DNA from: Parathalassolituus penaei
Lineage (GTDB): Bacteria; Pseudomonadota; Gammaproteobacteria; Pseudomonadales; Oceanobacteraceae
Reading direction: 5' to 3'
DNA: 64,000 nucleotides
Assembly (NCBI RefSeq): GCF_026626885.1
Contig: NZ_JAPNOA010000018.1
Location: 173,665-237,664 of the forward strand
Both the position numbers and the translations under genes were made by a program. Shown piece by piece: positions 38,733 through 49,130 of the stretch. Position 1 is the first letter of the stretch. The number at the start of each line of letters is the position of its first letter. Under the pieces are notes generated by a model. That model worked only from the letters and a program-made list of their open reading frames with translations, was not told the DNA's origin and did no database searches.

Positions 38733-40067
38733 ATGATCAAAATTAAAAAAGGTCTCGACTTACCCATCACTGGAGCTCCTGAGCAAACCATTACGTCGGG
38801 CCAGTCTGTAACGCAGGTTGCAGTGCTTGGTGCTGATTACGTCGGAATGAAACCGACAATGGCTGTTCGGGAAGGTGACCGGGTAAAGAAGGGGCAGGTC
38901 TTATTCACCGACAAAAAAACCGAGGGTGTCCAGTACACCGCACCAGGGGCAGGGGTTGTCAAAGCGGTTAACCGTGGCGATCGTCGCAAGTTCCTTTCTG
39001 TGGTGATCGAACTGGATGGCAACGAGGAAGTGGAATTCGCCAAATACGGTGCATCCCAACTGGCTTCCCTGTCTGCCGACGACGTACAGGCCAACCTGAT
39101 CAACTCAGGTCTGTGGACTGCACTGCGTACCCGTCCATATTCAAAGGTTCCGGCACCGGGTTCCCGCCCGTCTGCAATCTTTGTGAACGCAATGGATACC
39201 AATCCTCTGGCTGCCAATCCGGAACTGGTTATTCGCGAGCAGGCTGATGCGTTCAAAAATGGTCTGACCGTTCTGAAAAAGCTGACCGAAGGCAAACTGT
39301 TTGTCTGCAAGGCAGCTGGCGCCAACATTCCATCCGCTGGTGTAGAGACCACTGAAGAGTTTGCAGGTGTTCACCCTGCAGGTCTGGCTGGTACTCACAT
39401 CCACTTCCTGCATCCTGTCAGTGCTACCCGCACCGTCTGGACCATTGGTTACCAGGATGTGATTGCGGTGGGCCTGCTGTTTACCACTGGCAAACTGAGC
39501 AGCGAGCGTGTGATTTCTCTTGCTGGTCCTCAGGCCAAGCAGCCTCGTCTGGTTCGTACCCTGGTGGGTGCTGATCTGACTCAGCTGACTGCTGGCGAAC
39601 TGAAGTCTGGCGAAAACCGTGTGGTAGCCGGTTCTGTGTTCGGTGGTCGCACTGCGACGGGTGCCGAAGCATTCCTGGGTCGTTTCCACAATCAGGTAAC
39701 CGTACTGGAAGAAGGCCGTGATCGCCCATTCCTGCACTACCTGGTAGCTGGCAGCAATCGCTTCTCCGTGATGCCGATTTATCTGTCACGCTTCATGAAT
39801 AAAACCTTCTCCTTCACTACCTCTACCAACGGTAGTGAGCGTGCCATGGTACCGGTTGGTACTTATGAGCGCGTGATGCCACTGGATATCCTGCCAACTC
39901 ATCTGCTGCGTGCACTGATTGTTGAAGACCTGGAATCCGCTGTGGCGCTGGGAGCGCTGGAACTGGACGAAGAAGACCTGGCCCTGAGCAGCTTTGTTTG
40001 CCCTGGCAAGTACGAATACGGTCCAATCCTGCGTAAGAATCTCACTCGAATCGAGGCGGAGGGTTAA
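38733..40067 (+). CDS. nqrA: Na+-translocating NADH-quinone reductase subunit A
   Basis: A 444-residue subunit of the sodium-pumping NADH:ubiquinone oxidoreductase, on the cytoplasmic side near the quinone site. It starts [18 protein letters not shown], the usual NqrA opening, with [18 protein letters not shown] (biotinyl-lipoyl-like fold) and [33 protein letters not shown] C-terminal sequence. AGGCGAGG lies just upstream. It is the first of six contiguous nqr genes. Confidence 0.97.
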   Translation: MIKIKKGLDLPITGAPEQTITSGQSVTQVAVLGADYVGMKPTMAVREGDRVKKGQVLFTDKKTEGVQYTAPGAGVVKAVNRGDRRKFLSVVIELDGNEEVEFAKYGASQLASLSADDVQANLINSGLWTALRTRPYSKVPAPGSRPSAIFVNAMDTNPLAANPELVIREQADAFKNGLTVLKKLTEGKLFVCKAAGANIPSAGVETTEEFAGVHPAGLAGTHIHFLHPVSATRTVWTIGYQDVIAVGLLFTTGKLSSERVISLAGPQAKQPRLVRTLVGADLTQLTAGELKSGENRVVAGSVFGGRTATGAEAFLGRFHNQVTVLEEGRDRPFLHYLVAGSNRFSVMPIYLSRFMNKTFSFTTSTNGSERAMVPVGTYERVMPLDILPTHLLRALIVEDLESAVALGALELDEEDLALSSFVCPGKYEYGPILRKNLTRIEAEG

Positions 40068-40069
40068 TC

Positions 40070-41284
40070 ATGGGTCTGCGTAGTACTCTCGATAATCTTG
40101 CCCCGCTGTTCGAAAAGGGTGGCAAGTACGAAAAGATGTATCCTCTGTATGAGGCTGTTGACACCGGTCTGTATTCTCCACCGAATGTCACCAATAACAC
40201 TGCACACGTTCGTGACGGCATCGACCTGAAGCGCATCATGATCACCGTGTGGCTGTGTACTTTCCCGGCCATGTTCTTTGGTATGTACAACATCGGTCTG
40301 CAGGCGAACGAAGCCATCGCAGCCGGTCACGGTACTGTACTGGAAGGCTGGCGTGAGTTCCTGATCGCCCTGCTGGGTGGTTCAGGTCATAGCGCTGCCA
40401 GCATCTGGGACAACTTTGTATTTGGTGCTGCTTACTTCCTGCCAGTTTACGCGGTGACGTTCATCGTGGGTGGTTTCTGGGAAGTGCTGTTTGCTACTGT
40501 GCGTCGTCACGAAGTAAACGAAGGTTTCTTCGTTACCTCCGTGCTGTTCGCGCTGACTCTGCCTCCTACCATCCCGCTGTGGCAGGTTGCTCTGGGTATT
40601 TCCTTCGGTGTTGTTATCGGTAAGGAAGTATTCGGCGGTACTGGCAAAAACTTCCTGAACCCGGCTCTGGCTGGTCGTGCATTCCTGTTCTTCGCTTACC
40701 CGGCTTCCATGTCTGGTAACGCGGTATGGACTGCTGCTGACGGCTTCACCGGTGCGACTGCTCTGGGCAGTGCTGCTGAAGGTGGCGTGGCCAAGATCAT
40801 CGAAAACGGTGTGACCTGGTCTGATGCATTCTTCGGTACCATCCAGGGTTCCATGGGTGAAACCAGTACTCTGGCGATCCTGATTGGTGGTGTGGTGCTG
40901 ATGGCCATGAACATTGCTGCCTGGCGCATCGTTGTCGGCGTGATGATCGGTATGGTTGCTTTCTCTACTCTGCTGAACGTTGTTGGTTCCGATACCAACC
41001 CTATGTTTGCTCTGCCTTGGTACTGGCACCTGGTTCTGGGTGGTTTTGCCTTCGGTATGATCTTCATGGCTACTGACCCTGTGTCTGCTTCCATGACCAA
41101 CAAGGGTAAATGGTACTTCGGCGGTCTGATCGGCTTCATGGTGGTGATGATTCGTGTGGTTAACCCTGCTTTCCCTGAAGGCATGATGCTGGCCATTCTG
41201 TTCGCCAACCTGTTTGCTCCTCTGATCGACCACTTCGTGGTACAGGCAAACATCAAGCGGAGGATTGCCCGTGTCAGCAAATAA
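40070..41284 (+). CDS. nqrB: Na+-translocating NADH-quinone reductase subunit B
   Basis: A 404-residue inner-membrane subunit with about ten membrane segments that forms the Na+ path. The covalent FMN site is the Thr of GFTGATAL around residue 229 (canonical SGAT/TGAT motif). It begins 2 bp after nqrA and overlaps nqrC. ApbE-type flavin transfer is needed, but no apbE lies in this operon. Confidence 0.97.
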   Translation: MGLRSTLDNLAPLFEKGGKYEKMYPLYEAVDTGLYSPPNVTNNTAHVRDGIDLKRIMITVWLCTFPAMFFGMYNIGLQANEAIAAGHGTVLEGWREFLIALLGGSGHSAASIWDNFVFGAAYFLPVYAVTFIVGGFWEVLFATVRRHEVNEGFFVTSVLFALTLPPTIPLWQVALGISFGVVIGKEVFGGTGKNFLNPALAGRAFLFFAYPASMSGNAVWTAADGFTGATALGSAAEGGVAKIIENGVTWSDAFFGTIQGSMGETSTLAILIGGVVLMAMNIAAWRIVVGVMIGMVAFSTLLNVVGSDTNPMFALPWYWHLVLGGFAFGMIFMATDPVSASMTNKGKWYFGGLIGFMVVMIRVVNPAFPEGMMLAILFANLFAPLIDHFVVQANIKRRIARVSK

Positions 41285-42071
41285 CGACAGCATTCAAAAG
41301 ACCCTGACGGTCGCTATCCTGCTGTGTCTGATCTGTGCGGTATTCGTTGCTGGTGCTGCTGTAGGTCTGCGCAAGGAACAGGCCGAGAACAAGGCTAACG
41401 ACAAGCGTGCTGCAGTTCTGCAGGCGGCTGGTCTGTATGAAGCCGGCAAGCCGGTAGCAGCCCAGTTCGATGCCAAGATCAAGACCCGTATCGTAAACCT
41501 GGCTGAAGGTCGCTTTGCCAACGATGACGAGCTGGCGGAAATCCGTGCAGCTGGTCTGAACGTTGACAACTTCGACCAGAAGAAATCTTCCAAGATCCCG
41601 GCAGTTTCTCGTGAACTGTCTGGCGAGGAAGACAAGGCCAGCATCAAGCGTCTGGAAAAGTTCGCAGCCGTATTTATCGTGGGTGATGGCGACAAGATCG
41701 AGAAGATCATTCTGCCAGTTCACGGTTACGGTCTGTGGTCTACCCTGTATGGTTTCCTGGCACTGCAAGGTGACATGAACACTGTTGTTGGTCTGGGCTT
41801 CTACTCTCACGCCGAAACCCCTGGTCTGGGTGGTGAAGTAGACAATCCGAAGTGGAAATCACTGTGGGTTGGCAAGCACATTTTCAACGACAAGGGCGAC
41901 GTGGCTCTGACTGTTGTGAAGGGCGGTGCAGCAGAAGGCAACCTGAACCAGGTTGACGGTCTGTCTGGTGCAACCCTGACCAGCCGTGGTGTTAACAACC
42001 TGGTTCAATTCTGGGTTGGCAACCTGGGCTTCGGCAAACTGATTGATAACCTGAAAGCGCAGGGGGCATAA
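41271..42071 (+). CDS. nqrC: Na+-translocating NADH-quinone reductase subunit C
   Basis: A 266-residue subunit with one N-terminal membrane anchor and a periplasmic FMN domain. The flavinylation motif is [13 protein letters not shown] near residue 225, where the Thr carries FMN. GTG 41271 is chosen because GGAGG lies 7 bp upstream and [12 protein letters not shown] matches known NqrC starts; it overlaps the nqrB end by 14 bp. Confidence 0.95.
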   Translation: MSANNDSIQKTLTVAILLCLICAVFVAGAAVGLRKEQAENKANDKRAAVLQAAGLYEAGKPVAAQFDAKIKTRIVNLAEGRFANDDELAEIRAAGLNVDNFDQKKSSKIPAVSRELSGEEDKASIKRLEKFAAVFIVGDGDKIEKIILPVHGYGLWSTLYGFLALQGDMNTVVGLGFYSHAETPGLGGEVDNPKWKSLWVGKHIFNDKGDVALTVVKGGAAEGNLNQVDGLSGATLTSRGVNNLVQFWVGNLGFGKLIDNLKAQGA

Positions 42072-42073
42072 CC

Positions 42074-42739
42074 ATGTCTGAAATCAAGAAAGTTCTGACC
42101 GAACCCTTGTTCGGCAAAAACCCGATCGCTGTACAGATTCTGGGTATCTGTTCTGCGCTGGCGGTAACCACCAGCCTGAAAGTAACCCTGGTAATGTGTA
42201 TCGCCCTGACTCTGGTAACCGCGTGTTCCAGTGCTGGTATTGCGCTGATCCGTAACCACATTCCAAACAGCATTCGTATCATCGTGCAGATGATCATTAT
42301 TGCGTCGCTGGTAATTGTGGTTGACCAGATCCTGAAGGCTTATGCATACGACGTCAGCAAACAGCTGTCTGTATTCGTAGGTCTGATCATTACCAACTGT
42401 ATCGTAATGGGTCGTGCAGAAGCGTTCGCCATGAAAAATGGCCCGGTTCTGAGCTTCTTCGACGGTATTGGTAACGGTCTGGGCTACTCCCTGATGCTGA
42501 TCTCCGTAGGTACTGTTCGTGAGCTGTTTGGCTCCGGCAAGCTGCTGGGCTTCGAAATCCTGCCACTGGTAAAAGACGGTGGCTGGTACGTGCCTAACGG
42601 TCTGCTGCTGCTGCCACCATCTGCTTTCTTCATCATCGCACTGTTCATCTGGGCTCTGCGTACCTGGAAGAAAGAACTGGTTGAGCACCACGAGTTCAAA
42701 ATCCTGCCTAACACTGAAAAGTCTGGAGGTCATCACTAA
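42074..42739 (+). CDS. nqrD: Na+-translocating NADH-quinone reductase subunit D
   Basis: A 221-residue subunit with six membrane segments. With NqrE it holds the Fe centre inside the membrane through paired Cys residues; candidate Cys are in GICSALAVT and [15 protein letters not shown]. It begins 2 bp after nqrC and its last base is shared with the nqrE start (TAATG). Confidence 0.96.
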   Translation: MSEIKKVLTEPLFGKNPIAVQILGICSALAVTTSLKVTLVMCIALTLVTACSSAGIALIRNHIPNSIRIIVQMIIIASLVIVVDQILKAYAYDVSKQLSVFVGLIITNCIVMGRAEAFAMKNGPVLSFFDGIGNGLGYSLMLISVGTVRELFGSGKLLGFEILPLVKDGGWYVPNGLLLLPPSAFFIIALFIWALRTWKKELVEHHEFKILPNTEKSGGHH

Positions 42740-43353
42740 TGGAACACTATATCAGTCTGTTCGTGAGATCCGTGTTCCTTGAGAACATGGCGCTCTCGTT
42801 CTTCCTGGGGATGTGTACCTTTATGGCGATCTCCAAAAAAATCCAGACCGCTATCGGTCTGGGTGTTGCGGTTGTGGTGGTACTGGCGATCTGTACCCCG
42901 ATCAACAACCTGATCTACGGCCTGCTGCTGAAAGAAGGCGCCATGACCTGGGCGTCTCCTGAAATGGCTTCTGTTGACCTGAGCTTCCTGGGTCTGCTGA
43001 CCTACATCGGCGTTATTGCCGCTGTGGTGCAGATCATGGAGATGGTTCTGGACAAGTATGTGCCGGCTCTTTACAACGCCCTGGGCGTGTTCCTGCCACT
43101 GATCACCGTAAACTGCGCCATCATGGGTGCGGTACTGTTCATGGTAGAGCGCGACTACAACTTCGCAGAAAGTGCGGTGTTTGGCGTTGGTTCCGGTCTG
43201 GGTTGGGCTCTGGCGATCACTGCTCTGGCCGGTATTCGTGAAAAGCTGAAGTACAGTGATGTTCCAAAAGGCTTGCAAGGTCTGGGCATCACCATGATGA
43301 CCGTGGGCCTGATGTCCCTGGGCTTCATGTCCTTCTCTGGCGTATCACTGTAA
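42739..43353 (+). CDS. nqrE: Na+-translocating NADH-quinone reductase subunit E
   Basis: A 204-residue partner of NqrD with six membrane segments of opposite topology. The Cys residues in [12 protein letters not shown] and [18 protein letters not shown] are those expected to bind the intramembrane iron centre. Directly coupled to nqrD, and 12 bp from nqrF. Confidence 0.96.
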   Translation: MEHYISLFVRSVFLENMALSFFLGMCTFMAISKKIQTAIGLGVAVVVVLAICTPINNLIYGLLLKEGAMTWASPEMASVDLSFLGLLTYIGVIAAVVQIMEMVLDKYVPALYNALGVFLPLITVNCAIMGAVLFMVERDYNFAESAVFGVGSGLGWALAITALAGIREKLKYSDVPKGLQGLGITMMTVGLMSLGFMSFSGVSL

Positions 43354-43365
43354 GGAGACAGGATT

Positions 43366-44589
43366 TTGGATATCGAAATTATCCTGGGCGTCGTGATGTT
43401 CACCGTGATTGTACTGTCACTGGTGTTCATCATTCTGGGCGCTCGTGCCAAGCTGGTCAGCTCCGGCACTGTGAAAATTCTCATTAACCATGAGAAGACC
43501 ATTGAAACCGAAGCCGGTGGCAAGCTGCTGCAAACCCTGGCTGCCAATAACATCTTCCTGTCCTCCGCTTGTGGCGGCGGCGGTACCTGTGCCCAGTGCA
43601 AGTGTGTGGTCAGCAGTGGTGGTGGCGAAATGCTGCCAACTGAAGAAGCTCACTTCACCAAAGGTCAGGCCCGTGAAGGCTGGCGTCTGTCTTGCCAGAC
43701 TCCTGTGAAGCAGGACATGGTGATTGAAGTTCCGGAAGAAGTATTCGGCGTGAAGAAGTGGGAGACCACTGTGGTTTCCAACCCGAACATGGCGACCTTC
43801 ATCAAGGAACTGACTCTGGCTCTGCCAGAAGGCGAAAGCGTGGACTTCCGTGCCGGTGGTTACGTTCAGCTGGAATGTCCTCCGTATGAAATCAATTACT
43901 CTGATTTCGACATTCAGCCTGAATACCGTGGTGACTGGGAGCGTTTTGGTTTCTTCAACCTGAAAGCGGTTAACACTGAAACCACTATCCGTGCTTACTC
44001 CATGGCCAACTACCCAGAAGAACGTGGTCTGGTGAAGTTCAATATCCGTATTGCAACTCCACCACCAGGCTCTCAGGGTATTCCACCAGGCATCATGTCT
44101 TCCTACGTCTTCAACCTGAAGCCGGGCGACAAGGTGACTGTATATGGTCCATTTGGTGAGTTCTTCGCACGTGATACCGACGCCGAAATGGTGTTCATCG
44201 GTGGTGGTGCGGGTATGGCTCCAATGCGTTCCCACATCTTCGACCAGCTGAAGCGTCTGAAGTCCAAGCGCAAGATCAGCTTCTGGTACGGTGCGCGTTC
44301 CCTGCGTGAACTCTTCTATAAGGAAGAGTACGACCAACTGGCCGCTGAGAACGAAAACTTCACCTGGCACGTGGCGATGTCTGACCCACAACCAGAAGAC
44401 AACTGGACTGGCCTGACCGGCTTCATCCACAACGTGTTGTACGAACAGTACCTGCGTGACCACCCGGCACCAGAAGACTGTGAGTTCTACATGTGTGGAC
44501 CTCCGATCATGAACAAGTCTGTGATCAACATGCTGCTGAGCCTGGGTGTTGAGCCTGAGAACATCATGCTCGACGACTTCGGTGGCTGA
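43366..44589 (+). CDS. nqrF: Na+-translocating NADH-quinone reductase subunit F
   Basis: The 407-residue NADH-oxidising subunit. One N-terminal membrane helix, then a 2Fe-2S domain with [15 protein letters not shown] and a distant SCQ Cys, an FAD domain with RAYSMANYP, and an NADH domain with [14 protein letters not shown]; the end reads IMLDDFGG, the C-terminal signature. The start codon is TTG, supported by AGGAG 8 bp upstream. A strong terminator follows within 40 bp, so nqrM and apbE are not part of this transcript. Confidence 0.97.
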   Translation: MDIEIILGVVMFTVIVLSLVFIILGARAKLVSSGTVKILINHEKTIETEAGGKLLQTLAANNIFLSSACGGGGTCAQCKCVVSSGGGEMLPTEEAHFTKGQAREGWRLSCQTPVKQDMVIEVPEEVFGVKKWETTVVSNPNMATFIKELTLALPEGESVDFRAGGYVQLECPPYEINYSDFDIQPEYRGDWERFGFFNLKAVNTETTIRAYSMANYPEERGLVKFNIRIATPPPGSQGIPPGIMSSYVFNLKPGDKVTVYGPFGEFFARDTDAEMVFIGGGAGMAPMRSHIFDQLKRLKSKRKISFWYGARSLRELFYKEEYDQLAAENENFTWHVAMSDPQPEDNWTGLTGFIHNVLYEQYLRDHPAPEDCEFYMCGPPIMNKSVINMLLSLGVEPENIMLDDFGG

Positions 44590-44626
44590 TTGGCACCGCT
44601 CGACCGGCCCTCGGGTCGGTCAGCAC

Positions 44627-44658
44627 AAAAAACCGCTTCTTCGGAAGCGGTTTTTTTT
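44627..44658 (+). terminator. Rho-independent terminator of the nqr operon
   Basis: AAAAAACCGCTTC pairs with GAAGCGGTTTTTT around a TTCG tetraloop, followed by T residues. The remaining gap to 44911 shows no gene that I can support. Confidence 0.95.
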
Positions 44659-44911
44659 CGTCTGTAGAAAAGTTCTGATCAGCCAATCGCACGACGGATA
44701 TACGCATCAAATATCCTGATGCCGGGCTTAAGGGCCGAGATTTTGGCTGTTATCGGGAAGTGTCCGGTGGTGAGGTGTTAACAAGGTCGGATGAGTCAGC
44801 ATAAGGAGTTCCGGCTTCCACTGAAGGCGCATGTCGAACTGCCGGATTGTGGTTTAGTATCAAATGACTGGCTGGTTGAATTGGCAACTACCGCAGAGAT
44901 AACAAGAATAT

Positions 44912-46063
44912 ATGAGCACGAACACACCCACTCCAAAACCACCCATTTTGTGGATTCCGACCGGCATGTTTATCGTCACCACCCTTGGAGCCGCCACTCT
45001 GGTGCCCTGGTACGGGCTGACCTACGGTTATCAGACTTCGGCATGGGTATCCTGGCTGGTGATCACCTGGCTGACCGGTATGGCGATTACCGGCGGTTAT
45101 CATCGGTTGTGGTCACACAACGCCTACGAAGCGCATTGGCTGTTGCGCGTCTGGTATGCCTTGTGGGGAGGGGCTGCATTGCAGAACACCATTCTGGAGT
45201 GGGCGTCGGGTCATCGTAAGCATCATCGTCACGTTGATGATGAAGAGCATGACCCGTATTCCGCTCGCAAGGGCCTGTGGTTTTCCCATATCGGCTGGAT
45301 GCTGCGTGAATACCCGGCCGGTGTGACCAACTATGCCAACGTTCAGAACCTGACCAAAGATCCGATTGTGATGTGGCAAGAGCGGCATTACGTGGCGATT
45401 GTGCTGGGCATGAACATCGGTGTGCCGCTGCTGTTGGGTCTGATCTTCGGTGATATCTGGGGGATGTTGTTGCTGGCCGGTTTGCTGCGCATAGTGGCGA
45501 CTCACCATGTCACGTTTTTTATTAACTCGATTGCGCACAAATGGGGCAGTCAGCCCTACACCGATGAAAACACCGCCCGTGACAACGCCCTGTTTGCGTT
45601 TCTGACGCACGGTGAGGGTTATCACAACTATCACCATATCTTCCAGAGTGACTACCGCAACGGCGTACGCTGGTATCAGTGGGACCCGACCAAATGGTTT
45701 ATCAAGGCCTGTTCCTGGGTGGGGTTGGCGTCCAATCTGAAGACCGTGTCAGACTTCCGTATCCAGCGCGCCCGGGTGCAAATGCAGTTCAAGCGTGCGG
45801 AAGAAAAACTGGCTGCTCGCCAGCTGCAGGAAGACGAACATCGCAAGTGGCTGGAAGTGCTGGAGAAGGAATATGAGCAGTACAAGGCCATGCTCAATGA
45901 CTGGACCAGCCTGCAAGGCGAACGCTACGAAAATACGCGCCAGAATCTGATCAGCAAGTGGGAAAGTGCTGCCATTCGAACCCGTTATCAGGCGCTGGAG
46001 TATTCCTTGCGGATGCAACAGAAGCGGATGCAATTGTTGTTAACCCAGTTGTCGCTGGCCTGA
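44912..46063 (+). CDS. Delta-9-type fatty acid desaturase
   Basis: A 383-residue membrane di-iron desaturase. The three His boxes are HRLWSH (near residue 71), HRKHHRH (near 107) and HNYHH (near 237), with four hydrophobic segments between. It introduces a double bond into acyl chains of CoA or phospholipid. The last about 100 residues are highly charged and rich in Glu, Gln, Lys and Arg (RAEEKLAARQLQEDEHRKW), a probable coiled coil that is also seen in the Pseudomonas DesA/DesB group. A hairpin terminator follows. Regulation by a DesT-like factor is not visible. Confidence 0.88.
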   Translation: MSTNTPTPKPPILWIPTGMFIVTTLGAATLVPWYGLTYGYQTSAWVSWLVITWLTGMAITGGYHRLWSHNAYEAHWLLRVWYALWGGAALQNTILEWASGHRKHHRHVDDEEHDPYSARKGLWFSHIGWMLREYPAGVTNYANVQNLTKDPIVMWQERHYVAIVLGMNIGVPLLLGLIFGDIWGMLLLAGLLRIVATHHVTFFINSIAHKWGSQPYTDENTARDNALFAFLTHGEGYHNYHHIFQSDYRNGVRWYQWDPTKWFIKACSWVGLASNLKTVSDFRIQRARVQMQFKRAEEKLAARQLQEDEHRKWLEVLEKEYEQYKAMLNDWTSLQGERYENTRQNLISKWESAAIRTRYQALEYSLRMQQKRMQLLLTQLSLA

Positions 46064-46079
46064 TCAGACTGTTCCTGCC

Positions 46080-46109
46080 TGCCAGCTCCGCTTTGCGGGG
46101 CTGGCATTT
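46080..46109 (+). terminator. Hairpin terminator after the desaturase
   Basis: TGCCAGCTCCGC pairs with GCGGGGCTGGCA (one T-G wobble) around TTT, followed by TTTG. The stem is strong and the T-tract short. Confidence 0.6.
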
Positions 46110-46169
46110 GCACACCCGGTGTGTCCCCGTTAGTATGGCCCGCACTCACAACCCAGGTGGAGCGCTTGT

Positions 46170-46841
46170 ATGGCCAATATCGTTATTACCGGAGCCAATC
46201 GTGGCATCGGTCTGGAACTTGCCCGTCTCTACAGCCAGCGCGGCGATACCGTGTTTGCCGTATGCCGGGAGTCATCGGATGAGCTGGACGAACTGGCCGA
46301 CCAGATTATTTCCGGAATCGATGTCACTGATGCCGATGCCGTGAGTGGTCTGCAAACCATCCTGGCGGAGTTCCTTGATGGTCCGCTGGATGTGTTGATT
46401 AACAACGCCGGCATTTTCCTCAACGAAACTCTGGATGAGATGGACTTTGACCAGATCATGCGTCAGTTCGAGGTGAATGCGGTGGCTCCACTGCGTGTAA
46501 CACATACGCTGTTACCCTTGATGCAGTCCGGTGGCAAGATCGCCAACGTGACCAGTCGTATGGGCTCCATGGCCGATAACGGTTCTGGCAAATACTACGG
46601 TTATCGTGCCTCCAAGGCAGCGCTGAATGCGTTTGGCAAAAGCCTGGCGCAAGACCTGCGTGAACGAGGCATTGCCGTCGCTCAGCTGCACCCCGGTTTT
46701 GTACAAACCCGCATGGTGAATTTTGCCGGTGATATTACCCCGGTGCAGGCCGCAACCGGTCTGGCTGCCCGTATTGATGAGCTGACGCTCGAAAATTCCG
46801 GTGGTTTCTGGCACAGCAATGGCCAGCAACTGCCCTGGTAA
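46170..46841 (+). CDS. Short-chain dehydrogenase/reductase
   Basis: A 223-residue SDR enzyme. The cofactor motif TGANRGIGLELA is at residues 7-18, NNAG is near 83, and the catalytic YxxxK is in YGYRASKAAL near 148, with a Ser upstream in VTSRMGSM. It resembles the C-factor/CsgA-like group of SDRs. Substrate unknown. The next gene begins 30 bp downstream, so they may share a transcript. Confidence 0.8.
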   Translation: MANIVITGANRGIGLELARLYSQRGDTVFAVCRESSDELDELADQIISGIDVTDADAVSGLQTILAEFLDGPLDVLINNAGIFLNETLDEMDFDQIMRQFEVNAVAPLRVTHTLLPLMQSGGKIANVTSRMGSMADNGSGKYYGYRASKAALNAFGKSLAQDLRERGIAVAQLHPGFVQTRMVNFAGDITPVQAATGLAARIDELTLENSGGFWHSNGQQLPW

Positions 46842-46871
46842 ACCTATCCGTTTCAAAAACAGGACACACAC

Positions 46872-47264
46872 ATGGCAAATGCCCGTATTACCAAGAAATA
46901 CCACACCCGTTTTCTGGCTGACTTCTTCGTTGAGTGCACTCACGATGCAGCCTGGGAAGCCAAACTGAAAGGCTTGGAGCTGGAAGGCAAACTGGATACC
47001 GCGGTGGAAGGTTTCCCGGAAGTGTTCGGTGACATGTACCCGGAAACTGACGGTATGAACCTGCACTACTGCATCGAACGTGTTGAGCTGGCGGCGATTC
47101 CACGTGCGGCTTCCTGCTGGTGGCCAATCAGTGCCGAAACTGAATTCTTTATGTGCTACCCGGCGGATTTCCCGCAGAGCGCGGTGTACATGGCAATCGA
47201 CTTTGAAGACCACGACTGTGGTGATGATGCCTGTGACAACGAAGGTTGTGGCCACGCCCACTGA
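46872..47264 (+). CDS. Small protein with Cys/His-rich C-terminal tail
   Basis: A 130-residue soluble protein that I do not recognise. The body contains several aromatic residues and scattered Cys (CTHDA, HYCIERVE, SCWWPIS, FFMCYP). The last 18 residues read DHDCGDDACDNEGCGHAH, a strongly acidic Cys/His tail likely to bind a metal. It follows the SDR gene and faces the saccharopine-dehydrogenase-like gene. A perfect hairpin lies 9 bp after the stop. Confidence 0.6.
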   Translation: MANARITKKYHTRFLADFFVECTHDAAWEAKLKGLELEGKLDTAVEGFPEVFGDMYPETDGMNLHYCIERVELAAIPRAASCWWPISAETEFFMCYPADFPQSAVYMAIDFEDHDCGDDACDNEGCGHAH

Positions 47265-47273
47265 GTGTGATGG

Positions 47274-47300
47274 CAGCGTTGCCGGTTACCGGCAACGCTG
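47274..47300. terminator. Perfect hairpin between convergent genes
   Basis: CAGCGTTGCCGG pairs with CCGGCAACGCTG around TTA: 12 perfect pairs, without a T-tract. A second GGGCAG/CTGCCC hairpin followed by AGGTTTTG lies near 47312-47345. Confidence 0.5.
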
Positions 47301-47359
47301 ATGTCAGACCGGGCAGTGATGGTTAACACCGGCTGCCCAGGTTTTGATTGAGCGTGTCC

Positions 47360-48628
47360 TTAACGAACAGGTCCGCCAATTTCCTCGAATTTGACTCCGG
47401 CATTCTGCTGCAGTCGTTCAATCAGACGCATATCGAATACCGAGGCAGGCGTCAGCCAACCGCTCATACTCTCGTCCTTTGTGCCATCAGCCAGATGGTA
47501 ATCCTTCGCCAGACACACCGCCGCTTCACCAATCATACGCGCTGTTGCGCCATAACCCGGATCGCGGTCGGCTGCAACACGTACCCGAATTGCCGGTTCC
47601 CCGTTGTGATAACCGTAGAAGTGCATATCAAAAAAACCGTTTTCCTGTTGCAACTCGTCCGGGCCCTGACCGGGTTTTGGCAGTACAAAGCGCTGCATCA
47701 GCAGACGGGTTGGCTGCCAACGTAGCAGGCTGTAGAACAGCTTGCCACCCATGGTGATGGCATGGGTCGCCAAACCGGCAATCGGGCCGGAACGGGTCAG
47801 CACCGCTTCGTCATAACGGAAGTGACGGCCATAACGGCCATTGCGGAGGGCGTTGGAGCGGTGGACCACACGGCTGTTCACCGGTCCCATGATAAACGGC
47901 ATGCTCCAGCGACCACTGGGGCGATGTTTGCGTACCAGACTGGCATCGGGCTGGGTGATGCGGAAACCATGGCCCGGTGGGCAGGCGGAGTAGGGATCGG
48001 CCATTTCCGCGGCGATTTCCGGATCGCGTTTCATATCGGTCAGCAGATTCAGCAGGCTGGCCACTGTGCCGCCTGAAAATCCACCCTTACCGGCGCTCAG
48101 GCGCATTTCAATCTGATCGCAGCTGTAACCAAAACGGCTGGATGCCTGATGTTGCAGGAACCACACCCCCATGTCGGATGGAATCGAATCAAATCCACAA
48201 CTGTGGATCAGACGGGCACCGGTCTGCTGGGCGCGCTGGTGATAGCGGTCCTGCATCTGGCGAATCCAGTGGGGTTCGCCCGTGAGGTCAACATAGTCGA
48301 TCCCGGCATCAGCACAGGCACGCACAAGGGGTTCACCATACAGGGCATATGGGCCCACAGCACTGATTACCACCCGGGTCTGGCGGCACAACACCAGCAA
48401 CTGGTCGTAACGGCTGGCGTCGGCTTCAAGAATCGACAGGTCGGCCAGCTCGTGACCGTAACGGTCTTCCAGCTGAATACGCAACTGGCGCAGACGATGC
48501 GGGTTGCGGCCCGCAATGGCCCAGCGCAATTCACCACGATTGCCATATTGGCTGGCCAGATAACGACTGATGATGGTGCCCACAAACGAGGTGGCACCAA
48601 ACAGGATGACATCAAACTGGGGAGACAT
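47360..48628 (-). CDS. Saccharopine dehydrogenase-like (trans-acting enoyl reductase) protein
   Basis: A 422-residue protein of the saccharopine dehydrogenase NADP-binding family. The Rossmann motif is VILFGATSFVGTIISRYLAS near residue 8, then AIAGRNPHRLRQL, VVISAVGPYALYGEPLV and YVDLTGEPHWI. Members of this branch are annotated as trans-acting enoyl reductases or sterol/lipid-linked reductases; the true substrate here is unknown. ATG 48628 follows AAGGA; the longer frame from 48754 overlaps the arsR control region. It is divergent from arsR. Confidence 0.75.
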   Translation of the reverse strand: MSPQFDVILFGATSFVGTIISRYLASQYGNRGELRWAIAGRNPHRLRQLRIQLEDRYGHELADLSILEADASRYDQLLVLCRQTRVVISAVGPYALYGEPLVRACADAGIDYVDLTGEPHWIRQMQDRYHQRAQQTGARLIHSCGFDSIPSDMGVWFLQHQASSRFGYSCDQIEMRLSAGKGGFSGGTVASLLNLLTDMKRDPEIAAEMADPYSACPPGHGFRITQPDASLVRKHRPSGRWSMPFIMGPVNSRVVHRSNALRNGRYGRHFRYDEAVLTRSGPIAGLATHAITMGGKLFYSLLRWQPTRLLMQRFVLPKPGQGPDELQQENGFFDMHFYGYHNGEPAIRVRVAADRDPGYGATARMIGEAAVCLAKDYHLADGTKDESMSGWLTPASVFDMRLIERLQQNAGVKFEEIGGPVR

Positions 48629-48740
48629 GGACGATTCCTTCTGAAAGTCGATTTGCAGCCGCACCTGCAAGATGCGCAAGGGTACTGGCTGAAGCTCCGA
48701 AAAAAAAGCGCCTTGTCTCAAGCTTTCTTTATTCGGTAAT

Positions 48741-48772
48741 ATCTGGAAAACCACATATGCGGATTTCCAGAT
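48741..48772. promoter_or_regulatory. Operator palindrome overlapping the arsR start codon
   Basis: ATCTGGAAA at 48741-48749 and TTTCCAGAT at 48764-48772 are perfect 9-bp inverted arms; the right arm includes the first two bases of the arsR ATG. A likely ArsR self-operator, or a hairpin that hides the start codon. The spacing of the arms (14 bp between them) is long for ArsR-type sites. Confidence 0.5.
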
Positions 48773-49130
48773 GTCTTCCGAACCTGTTATTGACCCCGTC
48801 GAGCTGTTCCGGCTGCTCGGTGAACCGACCCGGCTGGCAGTGGTGATGCTGCTGACCCGCCATTCTGAACTGTGCGTGTGTGATTTGATGAGTGCGCTGG
48901 ATGTACCGCAGTCGCGGATCTCGCGTCACCTCGGCATCTTGCGCGCCGGTGGTTTGCTGGCCGATGAACGTCGTGGCCAGTGGGTGTATTACCGGCTGGC
49001 AGTTGCCGCCGACAGCCCCGAGCACAGTTTGCTGCTGGGCATTGGCGAGCGTTACCAGAGCTTTGTACAGCCGTTTGCGAATCGGCTGACTGAATGTATT
49101 GAACCTGATTGTTGTGGAGGCCCAGCCTGA
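48771..49130 (+). CDS. arsR: Arsenic-responsive ArsR/SmtB-family repressor
   Basis: A 119-residue winged-helix repressor. ELCVCDLMSAL near residue 34 carries the Cys-Val-Cys As(III) site of classical ArsR, and VPQSRISRHLGILRAGGLL is the recognition helix region. A further Cys pair (PDCCGG) lies at the C-terminus. It heads the arsR-arsC-acr3-arsH operon and would release DNA when As(III) binds. Its stop overlaps the arsC start (TGATG). Confidence 0.92.
   Translation: MSSEPVIDPVELFRLLGEPTRLAVVMLLTRHSELCVCDLMSALDVPQSRISRHLGILRAGGLLADERRGQWVYYRLAVAADSPEHSLLLGIGERYQSFVQPFANRLTECIEPDCCGGPA

Noticed and set aside
44791..45219. 142-codon plus-strand frame before the desaturase
   Set aside because: Overlaps the desaturase coding sequence in another frame; the desaturase has all three His boxes and explains the DNA.
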